Notes: generated by a model not told the origin, from the letters alone. Counted from the stretch's first letter, positions 36,488-45,803 are shown. The stretch: 64,000 nt of DNA from Rossellomorea marisflavi (GCA_003667865.1 CP033051.1:3188501-3252500), one strand, 5' to 3'. Made by a program: numbers and translations.

Positions 36488-36907
36488 ATGCCCGAGGGAG
36501 GAAGATACGAAAAAATACCTAGACCAGAAAGTATCCAATATTTTTTAGATGCTATTGGTGGACACAATAAAGTGAGAAAAATTGAACAAGTCGAAGAACA
36601 ACTTTTTAAGATTACCAAAACGAACGGAAAAAAAGTGTTGGTTCACTTAACCAATATTTATGTCGTAAGTGAAGCGGAAGTTTTTGAAATTATGTCAAGT
36701 CATGATCATATTGATGCTATTGTTACCATTAGCACTTGGAATAGTTACTCTATAAGTGGAAAGGAAGTTGCGAAAGCTAACAAAATTGGGTTATTTCTCA
36801 TGGATGAGTTTATGGGGGCATTAAATTTTGAAGGAAATCTATTCATTAATTACCTTACTGCGTACCAGCGTGAACAACTTAAAAAAGAAAAACGATCTTT
36901 ATTCTAA
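36488..36907 (+). CDS. Small protein of the phosphoesterase operon, possible restriction-endonuclease-like fold
   Basis: 139 residues. Residues ~48-125 alternate strands and helices (KVLVHLTNIYVVSEAEVFEIM, DAIVTISTWNSYSISGKEVAKANKIGLFLMDEFMGAL), resembling the C-terminal half of Mrr-like domains, where a substrate protein of this shape ends 'GI.V.TS..S..A...A....I.L.D...L'. No complete PD-ExK set is visible, so catalysis is doubtful. Strong GGAGGAAG site. Fold assignment is inference. Confidence 0.6.
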   Translation: MPEGGRYEKIPRPESIQYFLDAIGGHNKVRKIEQVEEQLFKITKTNGKKVLVHLTNIYVVSEAEVFEIMSSHDHIDAIVTISTWNSYSISGKEVAKANKIGLFLMDEFMGALNFEGNLFINYLTAYQREQLKKEKRSLF

Positions 36908-37145
36908 TTTAGATTTTTATCTATTTGGCTCCTTACTTTATTCCAATTCACCCAATGATATTGATTTAATAATAGTTTATAATAAAGAAGAAATTTCTAT
37001 TCAAGACATACTTCTTTTGAGAAAGAATTTGCATTGTTCTTTTTTTCATGAATTTAAAATAACCTTAGATATTACTTTATTGACTAAACAGGAAGAAAAA
37101 AGTTTAAATTTTATCCAAACAGAAAAAGCAATACCTCTAATCTAA
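36828..37145 (+). CDS. Minimal nucleotidyltransferase (operon gene 3)
   Basis: 105 residues, TTG start behind GGGGG, overlapping the previous gene by 80 bases. FGSLLYSNSPNDIDLIIVY has the nucleotidyltransferase pattern: Gly34-Ser35, then Asp44 and Asp46. A third acidic residue may lie in ITLDITLL (~residue 80). It is the size of the MNT proteins that modify HEPN or other toxins, or of small NTases linked to defence genes. Confidence 0.7.
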   Translation: MKEIYSLITLLRTSVNNLKKKNDLYSNLDFYLFGSLLYSNSPNDIDLIIVYNKEEISIQDILLLRKNLHCSFFHEFKITLDITLLTKQEEKSLNFIQTEKAIPLI

Positions 37146-37159
37146 ACCACAAAAAAGGG

Positions 37160-37183
37160 CTTTCATTAAATGAAAGTTTTTTT
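37160..37183 (+). terminator. Terminator of the phosphoesterase operon
   Basis: CTTTCATT / AATGAAAG with seven T. Confidence 0.75.
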
Positions 37184-37185
37184 CT

Positions 37186-37240
37186 TTGTGAAACATTGTA
37201 CTTAAAATAACGGGTTCCTTTAGTTGAACAAGACAATAAC
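37186..37240 (+). repeat. R1 core only
   Basis: TTGTGAAACATTGTACTTAA, AATAACGGGTTCCTTTAGTTG and AACAAG: the core of R1 without hairpin or promoter. The gap from here to 37424 holds a hairpin-like GAACGCTTGAAC...CCAAGCGTT at 37238-37275. Confidence 0.65.
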
Positions 37241-37424
37241 AAAATAGAACGCTTGAACTTTCATATCCAAGCGTTTTCTGTTTCCATTCGTATCGCTATT
37301 TATATTATGTTGATAAACTTACTATTTTTCACATATATTCCATGTTATCAGAACTTAGTGAATGCTAAGTTTTTTTAGTGCAAAAAAAGACATGCGAATA
37401 ACCCCACGGGCTGAGTATTTATTT

Positions 37425-38157
37425 TTAATGAATGTATTCAAGACTTCGCTTATATGCTAAATAATTATTCAAGGCTTGATTACTTTTCTTCTTTGCATTT
37501 TCTATCTCTATATTCAGAGAATCTTCAACTATTTTAAAAGCATTTCCGTTAGCGGAATCTCTTTTTATTGCGATTAGCTAAACTGGATAATATAGAAGAG
37601 CAGTCAATAAATTGTATAATCGTTCCATAGCTTCATCATGTTCTACTTTAGATTGAAACTCTGGACCAAGTTCCAATTTTGGTAGGTTATTGATCCTGTC
37701 TTCATTTGCTCTCATTAATAGGACTTGATAATTCTTTGTGGATTTCCCATAGATATTTGTGATATTTTGCCTCTTTAGATGTGCAATTACCTGTGTTCCC
37801 TGTTGCGTTTCTTCAAGAATAATTTCCAGAAAATTATTGATTATTATTGGATTCTTTTCAACAACATGGTAGTTAGCTTTATCTCTAAGATAGTAATTGA
37901 AATAAGATATTTGATCATGCCTTATTAAGTCAATGTATACATGCCCATAAACATCCGAGTCTTTACTAACATCTAGCCTAGTTGTAAACGATAAAATAAA
38001 ATAGTGCTAAATAAAAATACGTAATTGTTAAAAAGCAATTCATACACTGTTGAATTCATTTGATTTGGGAAAAGTCCTCCTAAATAGACAACATCATATT
38101 TTTCAGACCCCGTTTACCTAAAGGGAATATCCCAATTTTTCCTCTTTTATATAGCAT
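37425..38157 (-). pseudogene. Decayed minus-strand gene, unknown family
   Basis: On the minus strand, AAGGAAG is followed by ATG (38157-38155) and a frame reading MLYKRGKIGIFPLGK, then KYDVVYLGGLFPNQMN...FSTILFYR. After a frameshift near 37990 it continues as TTRLDVSKDSDVYGHVYIDL...VIAHLKRQNITNIYGKS...YNLLTALLYYPV, an in-frame TAG (37580-37578), and LIAIKRDSANGNAFKIVEDS to a TAA at 37427-37425. So one ~240-residue protein is broken at least twice. It is invisible to simple frame calling because start and body are in different frames. No family recognised. Confidence 0.6.
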
Positions 38158-38436
38158 ATTATTGTGTCTTCCTTTCTTTCTTAATCAACATAATTATACA
38201 TTTTATTAGTATTGATGTGATTTGAATTTGAGGTATGAAAGAACATAAATTTCAGTTATATGAAGAACCATTTTACGCAAATTTTACGCACAAATTTACA
38301 AAACCTTATTATATCAATACTTTGACCGCCATTTCGACCCCGACCACCGGGATCTAATACTAAAATTTTGAGCAATGAACTTCATTTCACGATTTTCATC
38401 ATTTTAGCAGTGAGATATACCATTAATCGAATAATA
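38158..38436. other. Gap at the right edge of the defence-like segment
   Basis: Holds the right direct repeat (38333-38355) and no gene. Confidence 0.5.
38333..38355. repeat. Direct repeat DR-right
   Basis: 23 bases beginning TTCGACCCCGACCACCGG; 21 of 23 match the copy at 26378-26400. Confidence 0.6.
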
Positions 38437-38469
38437 AAGCCCTTATCATACTTTGGTAAGGGCTTTTTT
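38437..38469. terminator. Bidirectional terminator
   Basis: AAGCCCTTA / TAAGGGCTT followed by TTTT. The AT-rich stretch 38470-38640 probably holds the promoter of the next gene. Confidence 0.75.
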
Positions 38470-38647
38470 AATGAACTAGAAATATGATTTTTCAGATCTA
38501 CAAATATAACCAAAATTTTTCAGAATCAAAAAATTAAAAAGTCAAAAAAATTAGTTAGATTCATTTCTAAAATATGGTACTTTATAGTAAAGTAATCCTT
38601 TCTATATTTAATAAAAGGTATATCCAAGTAAGAAAGAAGTGAACCCA

Positions 38648-39187
38648 ATGTCTAAAAATCCCCCAAAGAAGATTCGCATCATTGGCTCCGTTGGCAGTGG
38701 AAAAACAACCTTAGCAAAACAACTCTCAAAACGAATGAGTGTTCCTTTCATAGAATTGGACAATGTTGTTTGGAAAAGAGATTCATCTGGAGATATCAGA
38801 CGGACTGATCTGGAACGAGATGAATATTTGCAGGAACAATTAAGTCTTCCATCTTGGATTATTGAAGGAGTACATAACGAAGACTGGGTTGCAGAAACGT
38901 TTTATCAAGCGGATCTTATATTATTTTTGGATCCAAGTTACTCAACGAGAACCTACCGAATTATAAAAAGGTTCATATTACAAAAGCTTCGTTTAGAGTC
39001 TTCTCACTACAAACCAACCGTTAAGATATTCTTCAAAATGTTTAAGTGGAATCGATACTTTGAACAACATGGCAAACCTAATTTTTATAAAAAATATGGG
39101 GATTCCAATGAGAAAATACTGGTTTTAACTAACAATAGGGAACAAAGAACGTTTCTTCAGGAGCTTTCAAAAAGAGCAGTAGATTAG
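38648..39187 (+). CDS. P-loop adenylate-kinase-like protein (FlaR/YqaC type)
   Basis: 179 residues. Walker A is GSVGSGKTT near the N terminus; VPFIELDNVVWKRD is the region that in this family binds the substrate, and LILFLDPSYSTRTYRIIKR acts as the lid. Annotated in bacilli as DNA topology modulation or AAA-like kinase; it most likely phosphorylates a small molecule. ATG 38648 is preferred over GTG 38639; the ribosome site (AAAGAAG) is weak. Confidence 0.8.
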   Translation: MSKNPPKKIRIIGSVGSGKTTLAKQLSKRMSVPFIELDNVVWKRDSSGDIRRTDLERDEYLQEQLSLPSWIIEGVHNEDWVAETFYQADLILFLDPSYSTRTYRIIKRFILQKLRLESSHYKPTVKIFFKMFKWNRYFEQHGKPNFYKKYGDSNEKILVLTNNREQRTFLQELSKRAVD

Positions 39188-39220
39188 TAAGGACTAATAA
39201 AAGTAGAAAAGAGGGATTTT

Positions 39221-39694
39221 ATGAAGATTAAAAATGAAAACATAGAAGTGAAGAAACTAAATGAACTAAAGCTAGTCGGATTTCGTGTTTTATGCCCTGG
39301 TGACCAGTATATAAAAGAAATTCCTCTGGCTGCTAAGAAGCTATCAGAAGAGCTACATTCTATAAGACATGTTAAAAATGCAACGGTACAGATTGGGGCA
39401 TTTGTTGTAGATGCAGAATCACCGGAATTTGATGGATATTGGGTTTGTGTTGAAGTGGATGAGTACGAAGAGGTTCCAGAAGGTATGACATCCTTGACAG
39501 TTCCAGCGCAACAGTATGCTTCGCTTACACATGTCGGTTCAAATACTGAGATTATGAGAAAATACGAGATGCTTCATGAATGGATTGCCACGAGTGATTA
39601 TAAGCGGATAACAAGTGCGTGGCATTTAGAAATTTTTCAGGAGTGGGAAAATCCAAGAACGATTAAGGTAGAGCTATTGGATACTGTTGAGTAA
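39221..39694 (+). CDS. GyrI-like small-molecule-binding protein
   Basis: 157-residue stand-alone effector-binding domain of the SOUL/GyrI type (AraC effector-binding fold): VKKLNELKLVGFRV at the start, YEEVPEGMTSLTVPAQQYASLTHVG in the middle and FQEWENPRTIKVELLDTV at the end. Such proteins bind, and some hydrolyse, hydrophobic drugs. AGAGGGA ribosome site. Part of a run of co-oriented genes from 38648 to 40826. Confidence 0.82.
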   Translation: MKIKNENIEVKKLNELKLVGFRVLCPGDQYIKEIPLAAKKLSEELHSIRHVKNATVQIGAFVVDAESPEFDGYWVCVEVDEYEEVPEGMTSLTVPAQQYASLTHVGSNTEIMRKYEMLHEWIATSDYKRITSAWHLEIFQEWENPRTIKVELLDTVE

Positions 39695-39735
39695 TGCTAT
39701 TAAATGATTTTAATAGATTGAAAGGAGAATGAAAA

Positions 39736-40173
39736 ATGGATCAAGCATTTCATGATGCTCTTCATGATTTTTATACTTGTTGGAAGGCTTCTTCTTTACA
39801 GGGATTACAAAAATTCATCTCTGAGGATTACAAAGCAAGGGAAATCTCGAGAGGAGAAATTGTAGACTTTGGATATGAGGAGTCGATCAGAGGCTGGGAA
39901 CAAGGATTTGCGTATGTAAAAGGAGAGAATGGCAGCTGGGAGTTAGAAGAGCTATCGGTTATTCAAATTCGGGATGACGAATACCTTGTCGTTGTTACAG
40001 CTACGATTATTGTAAATGAAAAAAGTTTAGATACGGTTAACTTATTTTTTGATACCTTTAAAAAGATACATGAAGAATGGAAGCTTGTAAGAAGTTATAT
40101 TGAGGCGGGAGTACCGAAGGAAACCTTACATAAGCAGATTCGTCAGAAAGGATTTTTTGCGGGAGGCAGATGA
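39736..40173 (+). CDS. NTF2/SnoaL-like (DUF4440-type) protein
   Basis: 145 residues with the cone-shaped NTF2 pattern: helix ALHDFYTCWKASSLQGLQKFISEDYKA, then strands YLVVVTATIIVNEK and DTFKKIHEEWKLVRSYIE. Members are enzymes or ligand binders; no catalytic assignment is possible. AAAGGAGA site before the ATG. Confidence 0.72.
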   Translation: MDQAFHDALHDFYTCWKASSLQGLQKFISEDYKAREISRGEIVDFGYEESIRGWEQGFAYVKGENGSWELEELSVIQIRDDEYLVVVTATIIVNEKSLDTVNLFFDTFKKIHEEWKLVRSYIEAGVPKETLHKQIRQKGFFAGGR

Positions 40174-40292
40174 TATAACGGATACCTTTCTGTATGTTCG
40201 TCTTTATTATACCATGTTTTGTGATGAATATTTAGACTGTTATTATTTTTCTGAACTGTTACCCTATATATACATGATAGGGAGGGCTGTTC

Positions 40293-40826
40293 ATGATAGA
40301 GTACACGGTTAGGTCTAAAGAGGGTTTTACAGATAAGATTGGAGAGCTAGTGTGGATGCTTAATCGCACTAGGGAAATAACATTGAATGAAATATCCTCG
40401 TTGACAAAAAAGGAATTGGATTTTCTTGTGCATGATGAAGGAAATACCATTGGAGCTTTGTTATCCCACATTGCCGCAATTGAAGCGGTACATACTGTGA
40501 TATCATTTGAAAATCGTGATTTTAATGAAGAAGAGCTAGCTAAGTGGCGAGATTCACTTATGCTAGGAGATTCTGCACGGAAAACAATCATCAACCATGA
40601 TATCAACTTTTACATAAACAATCTTCAAAAGGTTCGGTCAAAAACAATAGAGGGATTACGAGAAAAAGGTGATCAATGGTTATATGAAGAAAGAAAATGG
40701 CCAAATGGGGTCGCGTATAATCAGTATTATCTTTGGTATCATGTTATGGAGGATGAGATCAGTCACCGTGGTCAAATTCGCTTGATTAAACAAAAGATTA
40801 GAAGTCTAAAAGAAGAACAAATATAG
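40293..40826 (+). CDS. DinB-family protein
   Basis: 177-residue four-helix-bundle protein. Likely metal ligands are His in ALLSHIAAIE and the pair in LWYHVMEDEISHRGQI, the standard DinB/YfiT triad. In bacilli such proteins are thiol-S-transferase-like (bacillithiol) or damage-linked. AGGGAGG precedes the ATG. Confidence 0.85.
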   Translation: MIEYTVRSKEGFTDKIGELVWMLNRTREITLNEISSLTKKELDFLVHDEGNTIGALLSHIAAIEAVHTVISFENRDFNEEELAKWRDSLMLGDSARKTIINHDINFYINNLQKVRSKTIEGLREKGDQWLYEERKWPNGVAYNQYYLWYHVMEDEISHRGQIRLIKQKIRSLKEEQI

Positions 40827-40844
40827 TTTTTCCTTTATAAAATG

Positions 40845-40889
40845 AAAAGGGAACCCTCAACAAATGGTTTATTGAGGGTTTCCCTTTTT
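40845..40889. terminator. Bidirectional terminator between convergent genes
   Basis: AAAAGGGAACCCTCAA / TTGAGGGTTTCCCTTTT; serves both dinB-like and MFS genes. Confidence 0.9.
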
Positions 40890-40901
40890 CAAGACATCAA
40901 T

Positions 40902-42164
40902 TTACGCTGGTTTTACAACAGGTGCCGCCTCATTTTCATTCTTTCTACCCTCTAATTGCGGAATAATGATGGAATAAATAAATACCCCCGTCATTCCTAC
41001 CGCTAGGATTAGAAACGATATCCACATTGACGGAACAAATGCACTTAATGTAACAAATAGTGATGCGACCAGCATCCCACCATTAAAGGTTAGTCCGTTA
41101 ATCGCCATATAAGTACTTCTTGAATCAGCTGGTGGAATCGACGCTAAGTACGAATGCTGAACCGGAACTTTTACCACTTCTCCAATAGTGGTAATAAGCA
41201 TAAAGGCGAATAGCACCCAAATATTATTAAAATAGGATATTGCCGTATAACCGATTACGTACATCGCTGAACCCGTTAGTAACACAGGACCGTCTTTAAA
41301 CTTTGAAATCATCCTTGCAGCAAATAGTGATGTGATGACAACTAGAATTGTATTTTCCGTTCGTAGGAAACCAACCATATTCACACCGTCAATAGTCCAG
41401 GATAAAAAGTTCTGCATCGGCATTTCATTTGAAAGGCGAATGGCAATAAAGTTTGTTAAGTGTAGCTCTACTGTGAAAATTAACAAGCCTGCTAGACAAT
41501 ATAAGACAAAGAGTTTGTCGCGAAGCACCTTACCGTAGCTTGTGAAAATACCTTTTGGTAAGTAGCTTGGTTTTGCTTCTCCAGCCGGTGGTGTGTAGCT
41601 CTCTTTTATAAAAAAGACAACAAGGACTGCGACTAAACAAGCAACAGAAGAAGTGGCAATGAATAATTCAAATAAATGCGTTTTGAAGAAGAAGCCACCT
41701 GCAATACCGCCTAGTGCGATCGAGAAATTCGTTGCCCAATACGTAATAGAGTACATAAGCTTTCGTTGATCTGGAGTGGAAACATCAATTAGCATCGCTT
41801 GGTTAGCAGGTCCGGCTAATCCCCAGCAAATACTGTTAATCGTCATCATGAAAAAGGTCAGGAGCGGTAATTCAAACCAAGGAGAATTCGCTAATGCCAT
41901 GGTCGTAAAAGCGAGAAAGCGAATCACTTCGGCAGATGCCATTAGTTTCTTCCGACCGAATATGTCTGAATAATAGCCTCCAAGGAAGTTGACAGCTGCC
42001 CCAATGATAACATTGAACATCAGCATAATCCCTGCAAGCTTTGCACTAAAATGGCTAGAAAGATAAATCGCCATAAAAGGAAACACCATCCCGCCTACTA
42101 ACCTACTAAGAAAAGTTTCGATGATTCGAATCTTAATATTAATGTGAAAATCTCTAAATCTCAT
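40902..42164 (-). CDS. MFS transporter (DHA1-type drug efflux)
   Basis: 420 residues with 12 predicted membrane helices. MFS motif A is GGYYSDIFGRKK in the loop between helices 2 and 3. An MdtH-like or YfkF-like proton-driven exporter; substrate unknown. It is the only minus-strand gene between the two arrays and is bounded by a shared terminator. Confidence 0.87.
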   Translation of the reverse strand: MRFRDFHINIKIRIIETFLSRLVGGMVFPFMAIYLSSHFSAKLAGIMLMFNVIIGAAVNFLGGYYSDIFGRKKLMASAEVIRFLAFTTMALANSPWFELPLLTFFMMTINSICWGLAGPANQAMLIDVSTPDQRKLMYSITYWATNFSIALGGIAGGFFFKTHLFELFIATSSVACLVAVLVVFFIKESYTPPAGEAKPSYLPKGIFTSYGKVLRDKLFVLYCLAGLLIFTVELHLTNFIAIRLSNEMPMQNFLSWTIDGVNMVGFLRTENTILVVITSLFAARMISKFKDGPVLLTGSAMYVIGYTAISYFNNIWVLFAFMLITTIGEVVKVPVQHSYLASIPPADSRSTYMAINGLTFNGGMLVASLFVTLSAFVPSMWISFLILAVGMTGVFIYSIIIPQLEGRKNENEAAPVVKPA

Positions 42165-42461
42165 TTCATCACCTCATTGGTCGTTATCTATTTTCACTAT
42201 ACCTTTAAGAAAAAGATCTTATATCAGGAAGTTGAATGATTTCATGTAAGACTTTTGACTGAGGAATAGTACAATCAAAGGTATCAGAATCATTTTCCAA
42301 AAAATACTATGTTTTGAATATTGTTCCTAATTATAGTCAGCTGTCATTCATTGTGCAACATGAAAGATTATTCCGATAATTCTGTATTAATTTCAAATGG
42401 ATTGTGAAACTTTTACGTATTCTGAAGCGTACTAGTAATAAAGAGGAAAAGAGGAGTCACG
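42165..42461. other. Divergent intergenic region
   Basis: Promoters of the MFS gene and the next + gene should lie here; no repeat copy and no gene. Confidence 0.4.
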
Positions 42462-42662
42462 ATGATAGTTGGGATGGCACTGGTGATACTAGTAGGTCTC
42501 ATCATGATTAGTAAACCGAATGTTTTTTGGCTTATAACAGAGAGCTGGAAATCGAATGATGCAACAGAGCCTTCACCTTTTTATATTTGGTCAACACGAT
42601 TTGGTGGAGTGATGTTCCTGCTCGCAGGTATTGGTGGAGTTGTTGCTTTCCTTTTATCATAG
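42462..42662 (+). CDS. Small two-helix membrane protein (DUF6199-like)
   Basis: 66 residues with hydrophobic helices at 3-16 and 47-64 and a polar loop between (ITESWKSNDATEPSPFYIWSTRFGG), the form of DUF6199. Good GAGGAG site. Function unknown. Confidence 0.75.
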   Translation: MIVGMALVILVGLIMISKPNVFWLITESWKSNDATEPSPFYIWSTRFGGVMFLLAGIGGVVAFLLS

Positions 42663-42705
42663 ATGAGTAGTTTACAAGAAAGAGTGAAAAAAGGAGGGAA
42701 TCTTA

Positions 42706-43080
42706 ATGATGTCAGAACCGAATGATTTTCTATTCGAATTTGGTCCGATTTTTATTGGTATTATCTTTGTAATCGTCTTTTTAGTGATTATTGCTAGTTT
42801 GTTTAACGGAGTATCTACATGGAATAAAAATAATAACTCACCAAGATTAACGGTACGATCAAAGGTCATCTCCAAAAGAACATCGGTTCATGGTGGTGGA
42901 GAGACAAGAGCTTACAGTCATTATTTCATTACATTTGAAATGGAAAGCGGAGACCGTATGGAGCTGCAGGTAGAAGGTAAAGAATTTGGGTTGCTTGCAG
43001 AAGGGGATCATGGAGAATTAAGCTTTCAAGGAACGAGGTACCTAGGCTTTACACGAACGGTTAAAAATGAGGTAAATTAA
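42706..43080 (+). CDS. DUF2500-like membrane-anchored protein
   Basis: 124 residues: N-terminal membrane helix (GPIFIGIIFVIVFLVIIASLF), then a strand-rich domain, VRSKVISKRTSVHGGGETRAYSHYFITFEME..., as in DUF2500. AAGGAGG 8 bases before the ATG. Likely follows the 42462 gene in one transcript. Confidence 0.82.
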   Translation: MMSEPNDFLFEFGPIFIGIIFVIVFLVIIASLFNGVSTWNKNNNSPRLTVRSKVISKRTSVHGGGETRAYSHYFITFEMESGDRMELQVEGKEFGLLAEGDHGELSFQGTRYLGFTRTVKNEVN

Positions 43081-43494
43081 ATTTCATTTCTTAGAGTGCG
43101 AATTCGTATGTGAGCAATGCACCAACAGATATAAGCTCAGATGGTGATACAATTTGAAAAACATTTTGTATCGCTTTTTTATAACTAATGAATTAAACAG
43201 CAACTGATACTTAATGACTCTTACAAATTGTCGATGACCCGTAGATATATAATTTATAAACGTTAAAATATATTTCAACATGGCACATATTTCGTACTCT
43301 ATAAAACTAAAAAGGATGAAAAATTCAGCATTGAAGTTAGACCGAAAACATGCTCAACTATAATAAAGTATGAGCCTTTTGTTCTACCTGGACGATGAAA
43401 CTATAAGTGTTTCGATAGTATAGTAACAGTGTTCGAATGTTGAACAAAGGTTTAAGAACAGGTGTTTAAAACAATAAGTACTAGGTGGTGTTAT
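43081..43494. other. Gap with an R1 core trace
   Basis: GTTCGAATGTTGAACAAAGG at 43432-43451 resembles the R1 core; the rest is AT-rich without a gene. Confidence 0.4.
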
Positions 43495-43911
43495 ATGAAG
43501 AAGAAAGCTACCTTATTTACAATACTAAGTTTAATTATAATAGTGTTAGGGATTAGATGGGTACACTTAGCTAATCTAACAGAACAAAGCACTATTGCTA
43601 TGAATTATTTAAAGGATAAAGGGTTATTTATTCTTTATCATACCGGTGAATATGGCCCGTATTCTTTAGAATCGGAAGACATAAACGAACAACCATATAG
43701 TGACTACTTACCATTACAAAGTCTTAATCCAGAGTTCTATACAGATAAAGAACTACATCATCAATTTTTCTATGTTAACAACCATCCGCGAAGTAATGTA
43801 ATGGGATTAGGTCGTATATTTGTTGTAGTTATTATGAATGATGAAGAAGTAGTAGGGGCATTCTCTGTGAAAAATGGTATGACATACTCTTTGCTTGGAG
43901 AAGAGCAATAA
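43495..43911 (+). CDS. Hypothetical membrane-anchored protein, 138 residues
   Basis: N-terminal hydrophobic helix (TLFTILSLIIIVLGIRWV), then a soluble outer domain (LKDKGLFILYHTGEYGPYSLESED...RIFVVVIMNDEEVVGAFSVKNG). No lipobox. Start at ATG 43495 behind AGGTGGT. No family recognised. First gene of the second array. Confidence 0.65.
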   Translation: MKKKATLFTILSLIIIVLGIRWVHLANLTEQSTIAMNYLKDKGLFILYHTGEYGPYSLESEDINEQPYSDYLPLQSLNPEFYTDKELHHQFFYVNNHPRSNVMGLGRIFVVVIMNDEEVVGAFSVKNGMTYSLLGEEQ

Positions 43912-44127
43912 TTGATTGTGGATCAATGTACTTTTCCTACTAGTGTGAAGTGCTATAGTACAAGAAATGGATCTTCACTAATAGTAACGCTCTTTTTTTG
44001 AATGTCTCAAGAATTATTTGAATTTCATTTAATAAAAAGTGTGAAACACTGAACTTATGGTAAAAGGAAGGATTGCAAAAAGACAATTGATTAGTCTTTA
44101 TTTTGTTTTATTTGATGGGGGAGAATA

Positions 44128-44652
44128 TTGAAGAAAGCACTAATAGTTATAGACGTTCAAAATGGCATGTTTCAAGAAGGTAATGTTGTATTTAAAGGGG
44201 ATAGGTTACTTCAAAATTTAAAGTATTTAATTACTGAAGCACGCTCTACCAAAACACCCATTTTCTTTATACAGCATAATGCAGCTGCTGGAAAGCCTTT
44301 GGAATATGGTACAAAGGGGTGGGAGATTCATCCTGAAATTACTCCTAACGGTCAAGATGTAATCATTCAAAAAACTACTCCTGATTCATTTTTTCATACT
44401 ACATTAGATGAGGAACTGAAAAAGCAAGGGATTGAACATATAGTAATTGCGGGATTTCAAACAGAAGCGTGTGTTGATACAACTTGTAGGAGAGCTTTTA
44501 GTATGGAATATAAGGTTACTTTAGCATCGGATGCACACAGCACTTGGGATTCACAAGATATAACTGCCCAGCAAATTATAAATCATCATAATGGAGTATT
44601 ACGCTGGTTTGCCGATGTTTATCCGAGTGAAGATATTTCATTTTTTAGTTGA
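44128..44652 (+). CDS. Isochorismatase-family cysteine hydrolase (second copy)
   Basis: 174 residues. Triad: Asp8 in VIDVQNG, Lys in IQKTTPDSF, Cys in GFQTEACVDTT. TTG start behind GGGGGAG. Diverged from the 11321 protein (many differences, same length), so not a recent duplicate. The upstream gap 43912-44127 carries a core-like GTGTGAAACACTGAACTTATG. Confidence 0.88.
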   Translation: MKKALIVIDVQNGMFQEGNVVFKGDRLLQNLKYLITEARSTKTPIFFIQHNAAAGKPLEYGTKGWEIHPEITPNGQDVIIQKTTPDSFFHTTLDEELKKQGIEHIVIAGFQTEACVDTTCRRAFSMEYKVTLASDAHSTWDSQDITAQQIINHHNGVLRWFADVYPSEDISFFS

Positions 44653-44749
44653 TTGTGTAATTGTGTGTTCTTAAAATAAAGAAGTGAAAAAATAGAATAA
44701 GGAGTTGTCGAATCTGGCAGTTCCTATTTTGTTATAGATATAGCTTTGT

Positions 44750-44910
44750 GCAACAAAGAAATAACCATTCTTACTACATAACATACTACGCAATAACGTT
44801 TTTCATAATTGTGGAAAATATGAACCAACAATGCGTTATATTTTGGTATAAATTTTGTGAGAATTTACATGATATTTGACCCCTTTCAATTAAACGCTAA
44901 CGGTCAGAAT
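44750..44910 (+). repeat. R1 right-part copy
   Basis: ACATACTACGCAATAACG, TTTTCATAATTGTGGAAAAT, AATGCGTTATATTTTGGTATA, then CTTTCAATTAAACGCTAACGG. Very like 17569-17703. Confidence 0.7.
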
Positions 44911-44973
44911 TCTTGAAGAAGGATATTGATTATGTAGAAGATGATATAAATGAATAATCTAAAAAGGTGAAAC

Positions 44974-45540
44974 TTGTTGGATAAAAAACATAATGAAATT
45001 AAGCTAGTTATTGGTGCAGGGGAATACAATAATAATCCAGGGTGGCTACATACACAGGAAGAAGAATTAAATTTACTAGATGAAAATATGTGGCAAAAAA
45101 GGTTCGATACTAACTCAATAACAGCTATTCTTGCTGAACACGTATGGGAACACCTTACTTATGAAGAAGGAAGAGATGCAGCGAAAATATGTTTTAGATA
45201 TTTAAAGCCTACTGGCTATATTCGTTGTGCTGTACCAGATGGTTATTTTCCAGATGATTCTTACCAAAATATTGTTCAGGCTGGTGGACCTGGACCATAA
45301 GACCACCCAGCAGCTAGTCATAAAATAGTTCATAATTATAAAACTTTGTCAATTATGTTTGAAAGTGCTGGCTATAAAATTAATTTGCTTGAATACTGTG
45401 ATGAAGAAGGGAATTTCCATCAGAATTATTGGGATGGAGAGGAAGGTATAATTTTTCGTTCCAAAAAGTATGACCCTAGAAACAATGGAGAAGAACTTAT
45501 TTTTCCTTCTCTAATTATTGATGCTATAAAACAAACATAA
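44974..45540 (+). pseudogene. SAM-dependent methyltransferase-like protein with in-frame stop
   Basis: One frame of 189 codons (TTG start, AAAGGTGA site) broken only by TAA at 45298-45300: ...VQAGGPGP, stop, DHPAASHKIVHNYKTLS.... AEHVWEHLTYEEGRDAAKICFRYLKP is a typical COG4627-like methyltransferase segment, but no classical GxGxG motif I is present. In relatives the residue at the stop is a polar amino acid. Most likely a nonsense mutation. Confidence 0.75.
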
Positions 45541-45803
45541 AATATTGTGAATAATTGTACTCGATTAAACGCGAGAATTCTTTAACAAGGAATGCCTTTA
45601 TTATGACAAGAAAAAGGAAATTATTGTTAAAGTATGTGGGCGGATTAGTATAAGAGAGTTTCAAATTTTACGGGGAAGTTTTGTAGTGAAGAAAAATAGA
45701 CAAGCAATAATATAGGCTATAATCGCTATTGTTCTTGTACCAATTGGGCTTTTTTCAAGATAGAGTTTATAAGGTAACGGGGGCGAATGTTGAATAACAA
45801 AAT
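45541..45803. pseudogene. R1 core and remnants of a small membrane-protein gene
   Basis: TATTGTGAATAATTGTACTCG follows the methyltransferase stop. At 45687 a GTG frame reads KKNRQAII, stop (TAG), AIIAIVLVPIGLF, suggesting a decayed one-helix protein. At 45775 GGTAACGGGGGCGAATGTTG is an R1 core. Confidence 0.35.
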
